A stretch of DNA of 64,000 nt, taken from the NCBI RefSeq assembly GCF_017104715.1, contig NZ_JAAGPI010000013.1:1-64000 (forward strand), read 5' to 3'. Made by a program: the position numbers and the translations under genes. Under the pieces are notes generated by a model that saw only the letters and a program-made list of their open reading frames with translations, searched no databases and was not told the origin of the DNA. Below, piece by piece: positions 1-10,090 of this stretch. Origin of the DNA: Burkholderia sp. Ac-20365. Its GTDB lineage: Bacteria; Pseudomonadota; Gammaproteobacteria; Burkholderiales; Burkholderiaceae. Position 1 is the stretch's first letter. Each line of letters opens with the position of its first letter.

Positions 1-54
1 TTGGGGGCCCTCAGGCGGAGGTCAAGAACGGGCGGTGTTAGCCCGCTTTCTTTG

Positions 55-107
55 CTTACTTTCTTTGCGGCGGCAAAGAAAGTAAGTGCCGCCCCGCACA
101 GGGGCGA
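55..107. repeat. Hairpin repeat element at the left edge
   Basis: Bases 55-67 and 74-86 form a perfect 13-bp inverted repeat (CTTACTTTCTTTG arms) around a six-base CGGCGG loop. A second short GC hairpin (GCCCC/GGGGC) follows at about 91-107. From memory, very similar sequence recurs in many Burkholderia-group intergenic regions, so I read it as a dispersed repeat rather than a gene. The open frames across it are low-complexity and not credible proteins. Confidence 0.6.
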
Positions 108-144
108 CGCGTGAACAAGGCAAAACACATCGCGGATGCCAGCG

Positions 145-273
145 AAAGCAAAACCAAACCAGACCAAAAACCAAAAAACCAAAACCAAAAACGAAAACCA
201 AAAACGAAAACCGGCGCGACGCCGCCCCCAAACCGACAATCGCACCGCGAGTTCAAAAAAAACCAACCCAACC
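145..273. repeat. A/C-rich low-complexity spacer downstream of katG
   Basis: This stretch is made of short CCAAAAA and CGAAAACC runs on the plus strand, so the strand leaving katG is G/T-rich. Several open frames cross it, but they encode only Lys/Asn/Pro/Thr repeats. I see no gene and no clear terminator hairpin. Confidence 0.6.
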
Positions 274-2538
<2,265 letters not shown>

Positions 2539-2871
2539 GCGTCGTCTCCTTAGGAGGATGTCTCCACTATGCGTTTTACGATCGTGTCAGGCTTGCGTGA
2601 CAGATTGCCGGCCCACATCGGCGTGTGGGCTCGCGAACGCGACGATTGTGCGATTGCGCATATCGTGGCGTGTTGGCATATCTGCGCCACTTCAATATAT
2701 GCGACGACGAAGAGCAACTGAATTCGATTGCGGCAATGTCGTCAATAGACCGGCGCTATAGCCCCGGGCATCGGGCCCACTGCGGCGCTGCGCTGATGTG
2801 CGGTGCCATATCACCAGATCGCCTATTCTTTTTGGGTTCGCGGCCACGCGATACACCGTGAGGATCTGAAC
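2539..2871. other. Divergent intergenic region katG / monooxygenase
   Basis: This 333-bp gap must hold the promoters of katG (minus) and of the monooxygenase group (plus). It is locally AT-richer around 2690-2760. I see no Fur-box, no strong -35/-10 pair and no small gene with a ribosome-binding site. Confidence 0.4.
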
Positions 2872-4461
2872 ATGGAAGACGCCGATGTGCTCGTCGTGGG
2901 TGCGGGTCCGGTCGGTCTGCTGCTTGGCATCGAATTGCAACGCGCGGGTGTTGCAGTGCGTGTGATCGACCAGATGCCATCGAGAAATTTCTTTTGCAAG
3001 GCGCTCGGCATCACGCCGCGCACGCTGGAAATTTTCGACGACGTGGGCATCGTTGATCGCGCAATCGAGGCGGGCGTGTGGCTCACGGGCGTCGAAACGT
3101 GGGTGGACGGCGCGATGGTGCCCGCGCGCAGCATGCACCTGCCCACGCAAGGCTTGCCGTATGGATCGCTTTCGCTTGCGCAGTATGAGACGGAGCGGCT
3201 GCTCGAAGCGGCGTTCGCGGAGCATGGCGGGCGCGTGAGCTACGGCTTCACGCTCGACAGCTTCGTCGAAACGGACGATGGCGTCGACGCGTTTCTGACC
3301 GGGCCGCAAGGCGAGGCGCGCACGGTGCGCTGCCGATGGCTGGTCGGATGCGACGGCGCGCATAGCAAGGTGCGCTCCGCGCTGGGCCTGTCGTACGAAG
3401 GCGCGCAATTTCCGCAGACCTTTGCGCTCGCCGATCTCGATGTGGACTGGGCGCATCCGCGCGGTCCGATGTACCGCTTCGAATGGAGCGATGCAGCACG
3501 CGCGAAGACCACTATTGCAGCGGTGCCGATTCGCGGTTCGGCGCGGCGCTACCGGCTGTCGATGATCGTGCCCGAAGAGCACGCGGCGTCGCTCGCGAGC
3601 GTGGCCGCGCCGGACTTCGACACGATGTGCGGACTGCTGATGCCTGCGTTGCCGGAAGGCACGCGGCTGTCGGGCATGCGCTGGTCGTCGGTGTATCGGG
3701 TGAGTCATCGGATCGCGTCGTCGTATGGCCGGGGACGCGTGTTTATTGCGGGCGATGCGGCGCATATCCATCCGCCCGTCGGCGGGCAGGGGATGAACAC
3801 GGGCTTGCAGGATGCGCACAACCTCGCGTGGAAGCTGACGTACGTGGCCAAAGGTCTCGCGCATTCCGCGTTGCTCGACAGCTATTCGGCGGAACGGCAT
3901 CCCGTGGGCGTGGATGTCGTGCAGGCGACGAGCGCGGCGCTCAATGCCGTGCTCGCGAGGCAGGCGGCCAATCCGGCGATGCGCGAGACGCAATTGCTGG
4001 TGACGTATCGCGGCAGTCCGATCGTCGCCGACCTGTGCGCGGATGCGGACCCGGAGTCACCCGCGCCCGGCGATCGTGTGCCGGATGTGTGCGGTTTGTC
4101 GCAGCGTTTCGTGGGGCGTCCGCGGCGATTGCATGAATTCATTGGGCGTGGTCAGCACGTGCTGCTCGGCTACGTCGATTCCGCCGACACGCAGGTTCAG
4201 GCATTCGCCGATGGTTGCCGCGCGCTCGCCGGGTTGCTGCCAGGCGCGGCGTCGGCGGTGCTGGTCGCGGCACCGGGCTGTGAAGTGTCGACCGATGAAC
4301 CGATGTCAGTGCTCACGGATGTGAACGGTAAATTTGCGGCGACGTTTCGCGCGTCGGGCAGCGCAGCGTGGATCGTGCGGCCGGATGGGCATATTGGATG
4401 GCGAAGCGACCATTGCTCGGCCGATGCGGTGAATGGCTGGGGGCGAATTCTTCGCGGATAA
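2872..4461 (+). CDS. FAD-dependent aromatic monooxygenase (PheA/TfdB/MhpA-like)
   Basis: Predicted NAD(P)H-dependent flavoprotein that hydroxylates an aromatic ring. The N-terminal dinucleotide-binding motif VVGAGPVGLLLG (residues about 7-18), the GCDGAHSKVRSALG motif and the second FAD motif RVFIAGDAAHIHPPVGGQG define the PHBH/FAD_binding_3 family. The C-terminal 150 residues resemble the thioredoxin-like tail of phenol-hydroxylase-type members. The frame is open from a GTG at 2803. I chose the ATG at 2872 (529 aa) because GAGGA lies just upstream and the FAD fold starts there. It leads a same-strand group with an MFS carrier (4579), a class II aldolase (5938) and an AraC regulator (6797), which suggests an aromatic or hydroxy-acid catabolic unit. 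The substrate cannot be told from sequence. Confidence 0.88.
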   Translation: MEDADVLVVGAGPVGLLLGIELQRAGVAVRVIDQMPSRNFFCKALGITPRTLEIFDDVGIVDRAIEAGVWLTGVETWVDGAMVPARSMHLPTQGLPYGSLSLAQYETERLLEAAFAEHGGRVSYGFTLDSFVETDDGVDAFLTGPQGEARTVRCRWLVGCDGAHSKVRSALGLSYEGAQFPQTFALADLDVDWAHPRGPMYRFEWSDAARAKTTIAAVPIRGSARRYRLSMIVPEEHAASLASVAAPDFDTMCGLLMPALPEGTRLSGMRWSSVYRVSHRIASSYGRGRVFIAGDAAHIHPPVGGQGMNTGLQDAHNLAWKLTYVAKGLAHSALLDSYSAERHPVGVDVVQATSAALNAVLARQAANPAMRETQLLVTYRGSPIVADLCADADPESPAPGDRVPDVCGLSQRFVGRPRRLHEFIGRGQHVLLGYVDSADTQVQAFADGCRALAGLLPGAASAVLVAAPGCEVSTDEPMSVLTDVNGKFAATFRASGSAAWIVRPDGHIGWRSDHCSADAVNGWGRILRG

Positions 4462-4578
4462 ACCCGGATGTCGCACGTGCAGTTCACATCCAAACAAGAC
4501 ATCGGTTCACGCATAGACAAATCCTCGGGCGCGTCAAAAACGATACTGCACGCATCACACCCCACGCCCGAGGTCCTC

Positions 4579-5910
4579 ATGTCTACGCCTGCCCGCGCCC
4601 GCTGGCCGTATGTGTTTGTCTCCGCGTTTCTCGGCACGGCCATCGAGCAATACGATTTCCTGCTGTACGGCACGGCTTCAGCGCTGGTGTTCAACCGGCT
4701 GTTCTTCCCGAACCTCGATCCGCTCGCGGGCACGATCGCGTCGCTTGGCACTTACGCGGCCGGTTATTTCGCGCGCGGCGCTGGCGCGCTGATCTGCGGA
4801 CACTTCGGCGACCGCATCGGCCGCAAGACCTTGCTGATGGTCACGCTGCTGGTGATGGGCATCGCGTCGACGCTGGTCGGCTGCCTGCCAACCTATGCAT
4901 CCATCGGCATCTGGGCGCCGATCCTGCTGACGACGCTGCGCGTGCTGCAAGGCTTCGCGATCGGCGGCGAGCAGAGCGGGGCGATCGTGCTCGGCGTCGA
5001 GAGCGCGCCGGCGCATCGTCGCGGGCTGTACGGAAGCTGGAGCAATTCGGGCAGCTACGGCGGAGTGTTGCTGTCGACGGGCGCGTTGCTGCTCACGTCG
5101 CTATTGCCCGAGCCCGCGTTTCTGTCGTGGGGCTGGCGTCTGCCGTTTCTGTTCAGCGCGGTGCTGGTGGTGATCGGGCTGGTCGGCCGCGCGCGTCTGC
5201 CGGAGACCGCCGAGTTCGCGCAATTGCAGGCCCGTCACGGCGTAGCGCGCTTTCCGCTGCGCGATCTGATGCGCGACCACGCGCGCGCCGTGCTGGTCGT
5301 GTTCATGGCGCGGCTGGGTGAAATCACGTGGTCGGTGTTCGTCGTGCTGTTCGCGGTCGCGTATGTCACGGTGCAGCTCAAGCTGCCGAAATCCGTGATT
5401 CTCGGCGCGATCATGAGCGGCGCGGCGCTTGGCGTTTTCATGGTGCCGCTGTTCGCGGCGCTGTCGGATCGCATCGGACGTAAGCCGATTTACTTCGCTG
5501 GTTTGATCGCGTGCGCGCTTTACGTGTGGCCGTTCTTCGCGATGCTCAATACGCGCGATCCGATGTGGATCAGCGTTGCCGTCGTGCTCGCGCTGGGCGT
5601 CGTGCATCCGATGATGTACGGCCCGCAGGGCGGCTTCTTCGCCGATATGTTCGATGTGCGCGTGCGCTTTTCGGGTGTGTCGATTGGTGCGATCGGCGCG
5701 ATCGTCGGCGGCGGTATCAATCCGTTGATCTGCTCGTCGCTGCTTGCGCAAGGGCACGGCAATCCGAATGCTGTCGCCACCTACATCACCGCGAGCGCGC
5801 TCGTTGCCGCGTGCTTCACGTTCTTCGCGCCGCGTCGCGCAGACGACGCATCCGCGAACCATACTGCCGATGTCGACACGAGCCCGCTTGGCGACGCACG
5901 TTCCGCGTGA
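4579..5910 (+). CDS. MFS transporter, metabolite:H+ symporter (MHS) type
   Basis: Twelve-helix inner-membrane carrier, 443 aa. The N-terminal segment with EQYDFLLYGTAS and the loop motif GHFGDRIGRKTLL are typical of the MHS subfamily (shikimate/alpha-ketoglutarate/aromatic-acid carriers). The frame is open from 4468, but the extra 37 residues are polar and unrelated to the family. The ATG at 4579 is preceded by GAGG and gives the usual length. It lies between the flavin monooxygenase and a class II aldolase on the same strand, so it probably imports the substrate of that pathway. Confidence 0.88.
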   Translation: MSTPARARWPYVFVSAFLGTAIEQYDFLLYGTASALVFNRLFFPNLDPLAGTIASLGTYAAGYFARGAGALICGHFGDRIGRKTLLMVTLLVMGIASTLVGCLPTYASIGIWAPILLTTLRVLQGFAIGGEQSGAIVLGVESAPAHRRGLYGSWSNSGSYGGVLLSTGALLLTSLLPEPAFLSWGWRLPFLFSAVLVVIGLVGRARLPETAEFAQLQARHGVARFPLRDLMRDHARAVLVVFMARLGEITWSVFVVLFAVAYVTVQLKLPKSVILGAIMSGAALGVFMVPLFAALSDRIGRKPIYFAGLIACALYVWPFFAMLNTRDPMWISVAVVLALGVVHPMMYGPQGGFFADMFDVRVRFSGVSIGAIGAIVGGGINPLICSSLLAQGHGNPNAVATYITASALVAACFTFFAPRRADDASANHTADVDTSPLGDARSA

Positions 5911-5937
5911 TGCAAACTCTTTTCAATGGAGCAGTCG

Positions 5938-6708
5938 ATGAATGAACAGGACAAAGCCGGTTTGAACGACGGACTCGTCGCAAAGATGGATAGCAAGCTC
6001 GAGCAGGGCGCGTGGGATGCGCGCCAGAAAATCGCGCTAACGTGCCGCATGCTCGCACACGAAGGCCATTCGGAAACGCTCGCCGGACAGATCACCGTGC
6101 GCGAACCCGATGGCACGTTTCTGACCACGGCCATGGCATACGGCTTTGACGAAGCGACACGCGGCAACGTGATTCGCATCGACAACGACATGAACGTGAT
6201 CGAAGGGCGCGGCATGGCGAATCCGGCGATCCGTTTTCACTTGTGGATTTATCGGCGGCGGCCCGACGTCAATTGCATCGTGCACACGCATCCGCCGTAT
6301 GTGAACGCACTGTCGATGACAGGCCGTCCGCTCGAAGTCGCGCACATGGACGCGACGCCCTTCCACGACGATTGCGCATTCCTGCGTGAATGGCCCGGCT
6401 TGCCGATCGGCGATAGCGAAGGCGAGATCATTTCGACGGCGCTCGGAAAAAAACGTGTGATCCTGCTGGCGAACCATGGCTTTCTCGCGGCCACATCTTC
6501 GCTGGAGGAATCGGCGTATCTGTCGGTGTTGATCGAGCGCGCGGCGCGCAGCCAGATTCTTGCGCAATCCATCGGCGAGCTGAAACCGATCGACGCGGAA
6601 CGCGCCAAAGAGTCGCATGATTTTCTGCTGCTGCCGAGCATCGTCAAGTCGAGCTTTGCGCTGTTTGCGCGGCGCGTGATCAAGCGGGAACCCGACGTGC
6701 TGTTCTGA
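5938..6708 (+). CDS. Class II aldolase/adducin family protein
   Basis: Zinc-dependent aldolase or decarboxylase of the fuculose-phosphate aldolase/adducin family, 256 aa, cytoplasmic. The metal-binding histidines are visible in HTHPP (about residue 120) and in LLANHGF (about residue 180). An upstream in-frame ATG at 5926 exists. I prefer 5938 because the first ATG lies inside the GGAG ribosome-binding site. It starts 27 bp after the MFS gene and is probably co-transcribed with it and the monooxygenase. Related proteins cleave or decarboxylate hydroxy acids formed in ring degradation. The exact reaction is not known. Confidence 0.85.
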   Translation: MNEQDKAGLNDGLVAKMDSKLEQGAWDARQKIALTCRMLAHEGHSETLAGQITVREPDGTFLTTAMAYGFDEATRGNVIRIDNDMNVIEGRGMANPAIRFHLWIYRRRPDVNCIVHTHPPYVNALSMTGRPLEVAHMDATPFHDDCAFLREWPGLPIGDSEGEIISTALGKKRVILLANHGFLAATSSLEESAYLSVLIERAARSQILAQSIGELKPIDAERAKESHDFLLLPSIVKSSFALFARRVIKREPDVLF

Positions 6709-6796
6709 GCGCGGCGCGCGCTGGAAAACGCATGCGAGAATGGGCCGTTGCGACGTCATGAATTTCCAGCGGCATCCAGGCCGGGAGGATTTCGCC

Positions 6797-7792
6797 ATGC
6801 CCGACAGTTCTGCGTTCCGTCTGCCTTTCGCGCCGAAGCTTTTTCCGATGCCGTCGAGCGGTATCGACGAACTGAAGCGTTCGCTCGATTACATCGTGAT
6901 GCCGGGCGAACTGCTGTTCGACGACGAGCTTGCGCACGACGAATTGCGCGCGTGCCGCCTGACGGGCGGCGGCGTGCTCGCGACGGCGCACATGGGCCGC
7001 CAGGAAGTACGGCACGACAACGATCATCTGCGCTGGCTCACGGGCGACGACGTGGTCGTGCTGGTCACGCTGGCCGGGCGCGGCACGGTCACGCAGCAAG
7101 GCTGCACGCTGCCGTTCGCGAAGGGCGACATTACGTTTCGACGCGCGCGCGTGCCGTCCGTGGCACGGATCGACGAACCCGCGCATCTGCTGATGATCCG
7201 TTTGCCGATCGCGCGTTTTCTCGGGCAAGCGGTGTCGCGGCATGCGCAATTTCGCCCGCAGCGCGCGGATGCAGCGTCGGGCATCGTGAAGAGTCTGCAT
7301 TGTTTCGTCGATCAGGTGCTGCCTTCTTTCGAAAGCATGAGTCCCGTCACGCTTGCCGCTGCTGAAGAAGCGCTCGTCGCGTTGCTCGGCGCGGCGTATC
7401 GGGAAGCGGAGGAAATCGCGCAACGCACGGGCAGCGAAACGACGCCGGCCGTTGCGCAACCGCTGCGCTGGCTGCAACTCACGCGCTTTATCGAAGCCAA
7501 TCTCTGCAATCCGGAACTGGATGTCGAAGCGTGCGCGCTGGCTTTGGGCGTATCGAAGCGCTACGTGCACAAGCTCTTCGAAGCGCTCGATCTGCAATAC
7601 GGCAAATATGTCCTGCAGCAACGTCTCTCGCGGTGTCGCGATGAGTTGCTCAATCCCGTCTTGTCCGGCCTGTCGATCGAACAGATCGCCTATCGCAACG
7701 GTTTCAACGACGCCGCGCATTTCAGCCGGCGCTTTCGCGACTGTTACGGCGCGTCGCCGCGCGAGTTTCGCAAGCGCGAAAGCGCGTCCTGA
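6797..7792 (+). CDS. AraC-family transcriptional regulator (FeaR-like N-domain)
   Basis: 331-aa regulator. The N-terminal two thirds resemble the ligand-binding domain of FeaR/AraC_binding_2 proteins. The C-terminal ~100 residues carry the two helix-turn-helix units of AraC proteins (CALALGVSKRYVHKLFEA, then IEQIAYRNGFNDAAHFSRRF). The ATG at 6797 follows GGGAGGA at 8 bp; a longer frame from 6740 lacks such a site. It closes the monooxygenase/MFS/aldolase group on the same strand and is the obvious candidate to control it. Confidence 0.88.
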   Translation: MPDSSAFRLPFAPKLFPMPSSGIDELKRSLDYIVMPGELLFDDELAHDELRACRLTGGGVLATAHMGRQEVRHDNDHLRWLTGDDVVVLVTLAGRGTVTQQGCTLPFAKGDITFRRARVPSVARIDEPAHLLMIRLPIARFLGQAVSRHAQFRPQRADAASGIVKSLHCFVDQVLPSFESMSPVTLAAAEEALVALLGAAYREAEEIAQRTGSETTPAVAQPLRWLQLTRFIEANLCNPELDVEACALALGVSKRYVHKLFEALDLQYGKYVLQQRLSRCRDELLNPVLSGLSIEQIAYRNGFNDAAHFSRRFRDCYGASPREFRKRESAS

Positions 7793-7833
7793 GCGCGGTG
7801 GCCTTCAAAGCGACCGCAGCGCCGCTGATGTAT

Positions 7834-7852
7834 GATAATGATTCTCATTAAG
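7834..7852 (+). promoter_or_regulatory. Fur box upstream of the PepSY operon
   Basis: GATAATGATTCTCATTAAG matches the classical 19-bp Fur consensus at 15 of 19 positions and lies 26 bp before the first gene of the small membrane protein/PepSY operon. Iron repression of 7879-10090 is therefore likely. Confidence 0.8.
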
Positions 7853-7878
7853 ACACTATTTCGTCCAGCGTTCCGCCC

Positions 7879-8151
7879 ATGCGCGAGTTCTTGCCGGTCG
7901 CGCTCGCGTTTGTCAGCGCGCTTCTCTTTTATCTCGGATCGCCCGGTCAGCAATGGCGCGCGGCGCCGTTGTGGCCGCGTTTTTCGCGCCGCGCTGCGTT
8001 GATCGCGCTAATCGCAGCCGTGATTTCTGGCGGCGCGGCGGGTCATCTGGCGACCACGCTGTCCATCGTCATCACGACGCTGATGGCGAGCTTCGTCGCC
8101 TTTCCCTTCGTGGCGGCTTTGTGCAAACGCTCAGCAGGAACCGCGCGATGA
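7879..8151 (+). CDS. Small membrane protein, first gene of an iron-regulated operon
   Basis: 90-aa hydrophobic protein with probably three membrane helices (about residues 5-22, 38-55 and 58-80). I do not recognise a catalytic motif; small proteins like this (DUF3649-type) often accompany PepSY/TonB iron-uptake genes. It follows a Fur box by 26 bp, and its stop overlaps the next start as ATGA, indicating translational coupling. Its role is presumably in siderophore-iron handling at the inner membrane, inferred from context only. Confidence 0.72.
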   Translation: MREFLPVALAFVSALLFYLGSPGQQWRAAPLWPRFSRRAALIALIAAVISGGAAGHLATTLSIVITTLMASFVAFPFVAALCKRSAGTAR

Positions 8152-8450
8152 GCGACGTTTCCCGCGACGTGGCGAAGAAACACAAAGTCGAAGGACACTG
8201 GATCGGCAAGACGACAGCGGGCGCGATCTGCGGATTCATCATTGCGCTTGCGTTGAGCGGGCTGCTCGTGCGGCTCGCGCCGGGCGCGAGCATCGATGCC
8301 GCCAAAGCCGAGACGGCGATGCTGTTCGTGCCGCTTGTCTGGACGGGCGTTTTTTCCGTCGCCTATCTGTTCCGCAGTGGTTTGCGCGCGTGGCTGTGGC
8401 TCGGCGCAGCGAGCGTCGTAACGCTCGCGATCTTCGAAATCTTCAAATAG
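8148..8450 (+). CDS. Small membrane protein, iron-regulated operon (DUF3325/DUF3649-like)
   Basis: 100-aa protein with a charged N-terminus and three hydrophobic segments (about residues 24-43, 58-76 and 81-98). The ATG at 8148 overlaps the previous stop by four bases, so the pair is coupled. It is followed after 5 bp by the PepSY protein. No known motif. Function is inferred only from the Fur-boxed operon and from the TonB-receptor neighbour. Confidence 0.72.
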   Translation: MSDVSRDVAKKHKVEGHWIGKTTAGAICGFIIALALSGLLVRLAPGASIDAAKAETAMLFVPLVWTGVFSVAYLFRSGLRAWLWLGAASVVTLAIFEIFK

Positions 8451-8455
8451 CCCGC

Positions 8456-10090
8456 ATGCGCACCGATCTCATACGCGTCTACAAGACCGTGCATACGTGG
8501 ACCGGCGTGATCTGCGGTCTCGCGCTGTTCATCTGCTTCTACGCGGGCGCGATTACGATGTTCAAGGATCAGCTGATCGACTGGACGACGCCGCCCGCGA
8601 GCGTGCATCAGCTGATTTGCGTCGAAGATTCGCCGAAGCTGATCGACCAGGTGCTCGCGACACAACCTGATGCACGCAAGTATCTGTCGCTGCGTTTTCA
8701 TGATCGCGATCACGCGTGGCTTTCGTGGCCCACGCACGGCCGCACGCAGCGCGCGACGGCCACGCTCGATGCAAACGGCCAGCTTCGCGTTGAAACGACG
8801 CATCCATCGGATGTCGCGCAGTTCGTCAACGTGCTGCATATGACAGCGGGCGTGCCGGGCGGCTTCGACGTCGGCATGGGCGTGATGGGTGTGGTGTCGC
8901 TGCTGTACGGTCTCGCGCTGGTGTCCGGCGTAATCGTGCTGCTGCCGACGCTGATCAAAGACCTGTTCGTGCTGCGTATCGGCAAGAATCTGAAGCGGAT
9001 GTGGCTCGATGCGCATAACGTGGTCGGCATTCTGAGCTTGCCGTTTCATCTGGTGATGGCGTTGTCGGTGGTGGGCTTTGGTTTGCACGACTACATCTAC
9101 AGCGCGCAGGACAAACTGATCTACGACGGCAAGCTTCAACCGATGCTCGTTGCGCAGAATCCGTTCTTCGGCAAGGCGTCCGCGAAGCCCGATCAGGACG
9201 CAACGAAGCTGCTTGCGCCCGCAGCGTTGCTCGACAAGGTGCGCACACAGGCGCCCGGTTTCGAGCCAGAAGAATTGACATGGCGGCGCGCGGGGCAACC
9301 CGGCGCAACGGTATTCGTACGCGGCGAAGATCGAAACTACCTCGCGCGCAGCGGCGGCTTCGCGCTGATGGACCCGGTCAGCGGCGAGTTCGTGAACCAC
9401 AAGTTCTTACCCGGCGACGGCAACGGCGACAACTGGGCTGCGACGACGAGCGCGATCTACGCGCTGCATTTCGGCAGCTATGGTGGCGCGCCGATTCAAT
9501 GGGGCTACTTCCTGCTCGGTCTCGCAGGCGCGTTTCTGTTTTATTCGGGCAATCTGCTGTGGATCGAAAGCCGGCGCAAGTCGCAGCGCGAGGAGAATCA
9601 ACCGGTCGCGCAACGGCGCTCGGCGAGTTTCCTGGCTTCGTTGACGCTGGGCGTCGCGCTGGGCTGTATCAACGGAATTTCGTTGAGCATCGTCGCGGCG
9701 AAATGGCTGGGTGGGCATGTCGCGGACATGCATCAGTGGCACGCGTCGATCTACTACACGGTGTTTCTCGTGTGTATCGCGTGGGCGTTCGTGCGTGGCG
9801 CGCCGCGTGCGGCGGTTGAACTGCTGCTGTGCGCTGTTATTGCAACGGCGGCACTGCCCTTGACGAGCATCGGCGGCTGGCTCTTTCCGTCGACGAACTG
9901 GTGGGCAGGCGGCAGCGACGGCTCGCTGGCCGTCGATATCGTCGCGGCTCTCGGCGCCGCCTGCTATGCGTGGATGTGGCGTGCGACGGCCAGACGCGTA
10001 TCGATGGGGCGCACCGACAGCGTCTGGTTCGACCGCTCGCGTCAGAAGTCCGTGGTCAACGACATCAGGAACGTGCGCGGCTTGCCCTGA
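8456..10090 (+). CDS. PepSY-associated transmembrane protein, probable siderophore-iron reductase-type
   Basis: 544-aa inner-membrane protein of the PepSY_TM family. The N-terminus (VYKTVHTWTGVICGLALFICF) begins the first helix after a short cytoplasmic tail. Further helices lie around residues 145-170, 195-215 and 345-365, with a cluster at the C-terminus. Conserved histidines occur at helix ends, as in FoxB/PiuB-like proteins thought to act in ferrisiderophore reduction. The start at 8456 lies 5 bp after the previous stop. The last 49 bp overlap the 3' end of the convergent TonB receptor gene. The Fur box at 7834 probably controls it. Confidence 0.85.
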   Translation: MRTDLIRVYKTVHTWTGVICGLALFICFYAGAITMFKDQLIDWTTPPASVHQLICVEDSPKLIDQVLATQPDARKYLSLRFHDRDHAWLSWPTHGRTQRATATLDANGQLRVETTHPSDVAQFVNVLHMTAGVPGGFDVGMGVMGVVSLLYGLALVSGVIVLLPTLIKDLFVLRIGKNLKRMWLDAHNVVGILSLPFHLVMALSVVGFGLHDYIYSAQDKLIYDGKLQPMLVAQNPFFGKASAKPDQDATKLLAPAALLDKVRTQAPGFEPEELTWRRAGQPGATVFVRGEDRNYLARSGGFALMDPVSGEFVNHKFLPGDGNGDNWAATTSAIYALHFGSYGGAPIQWGYFLLGLAGAFLFYSGNLLWIESRRKSQREENQPVAQRRSASFLASLTLGVALGCINGISLSIVAAKWLGGHVADMHQWHASIYYTVFLVCIAWAFVRGAPRAAVELLLCAVIATAALPLTSIGGWLFPSTNWWAGGSDGSLAVDIVAALGAACYAWMWRATARRVSMGRTDSVWFDRSRQKSVVNDIRNVRGLP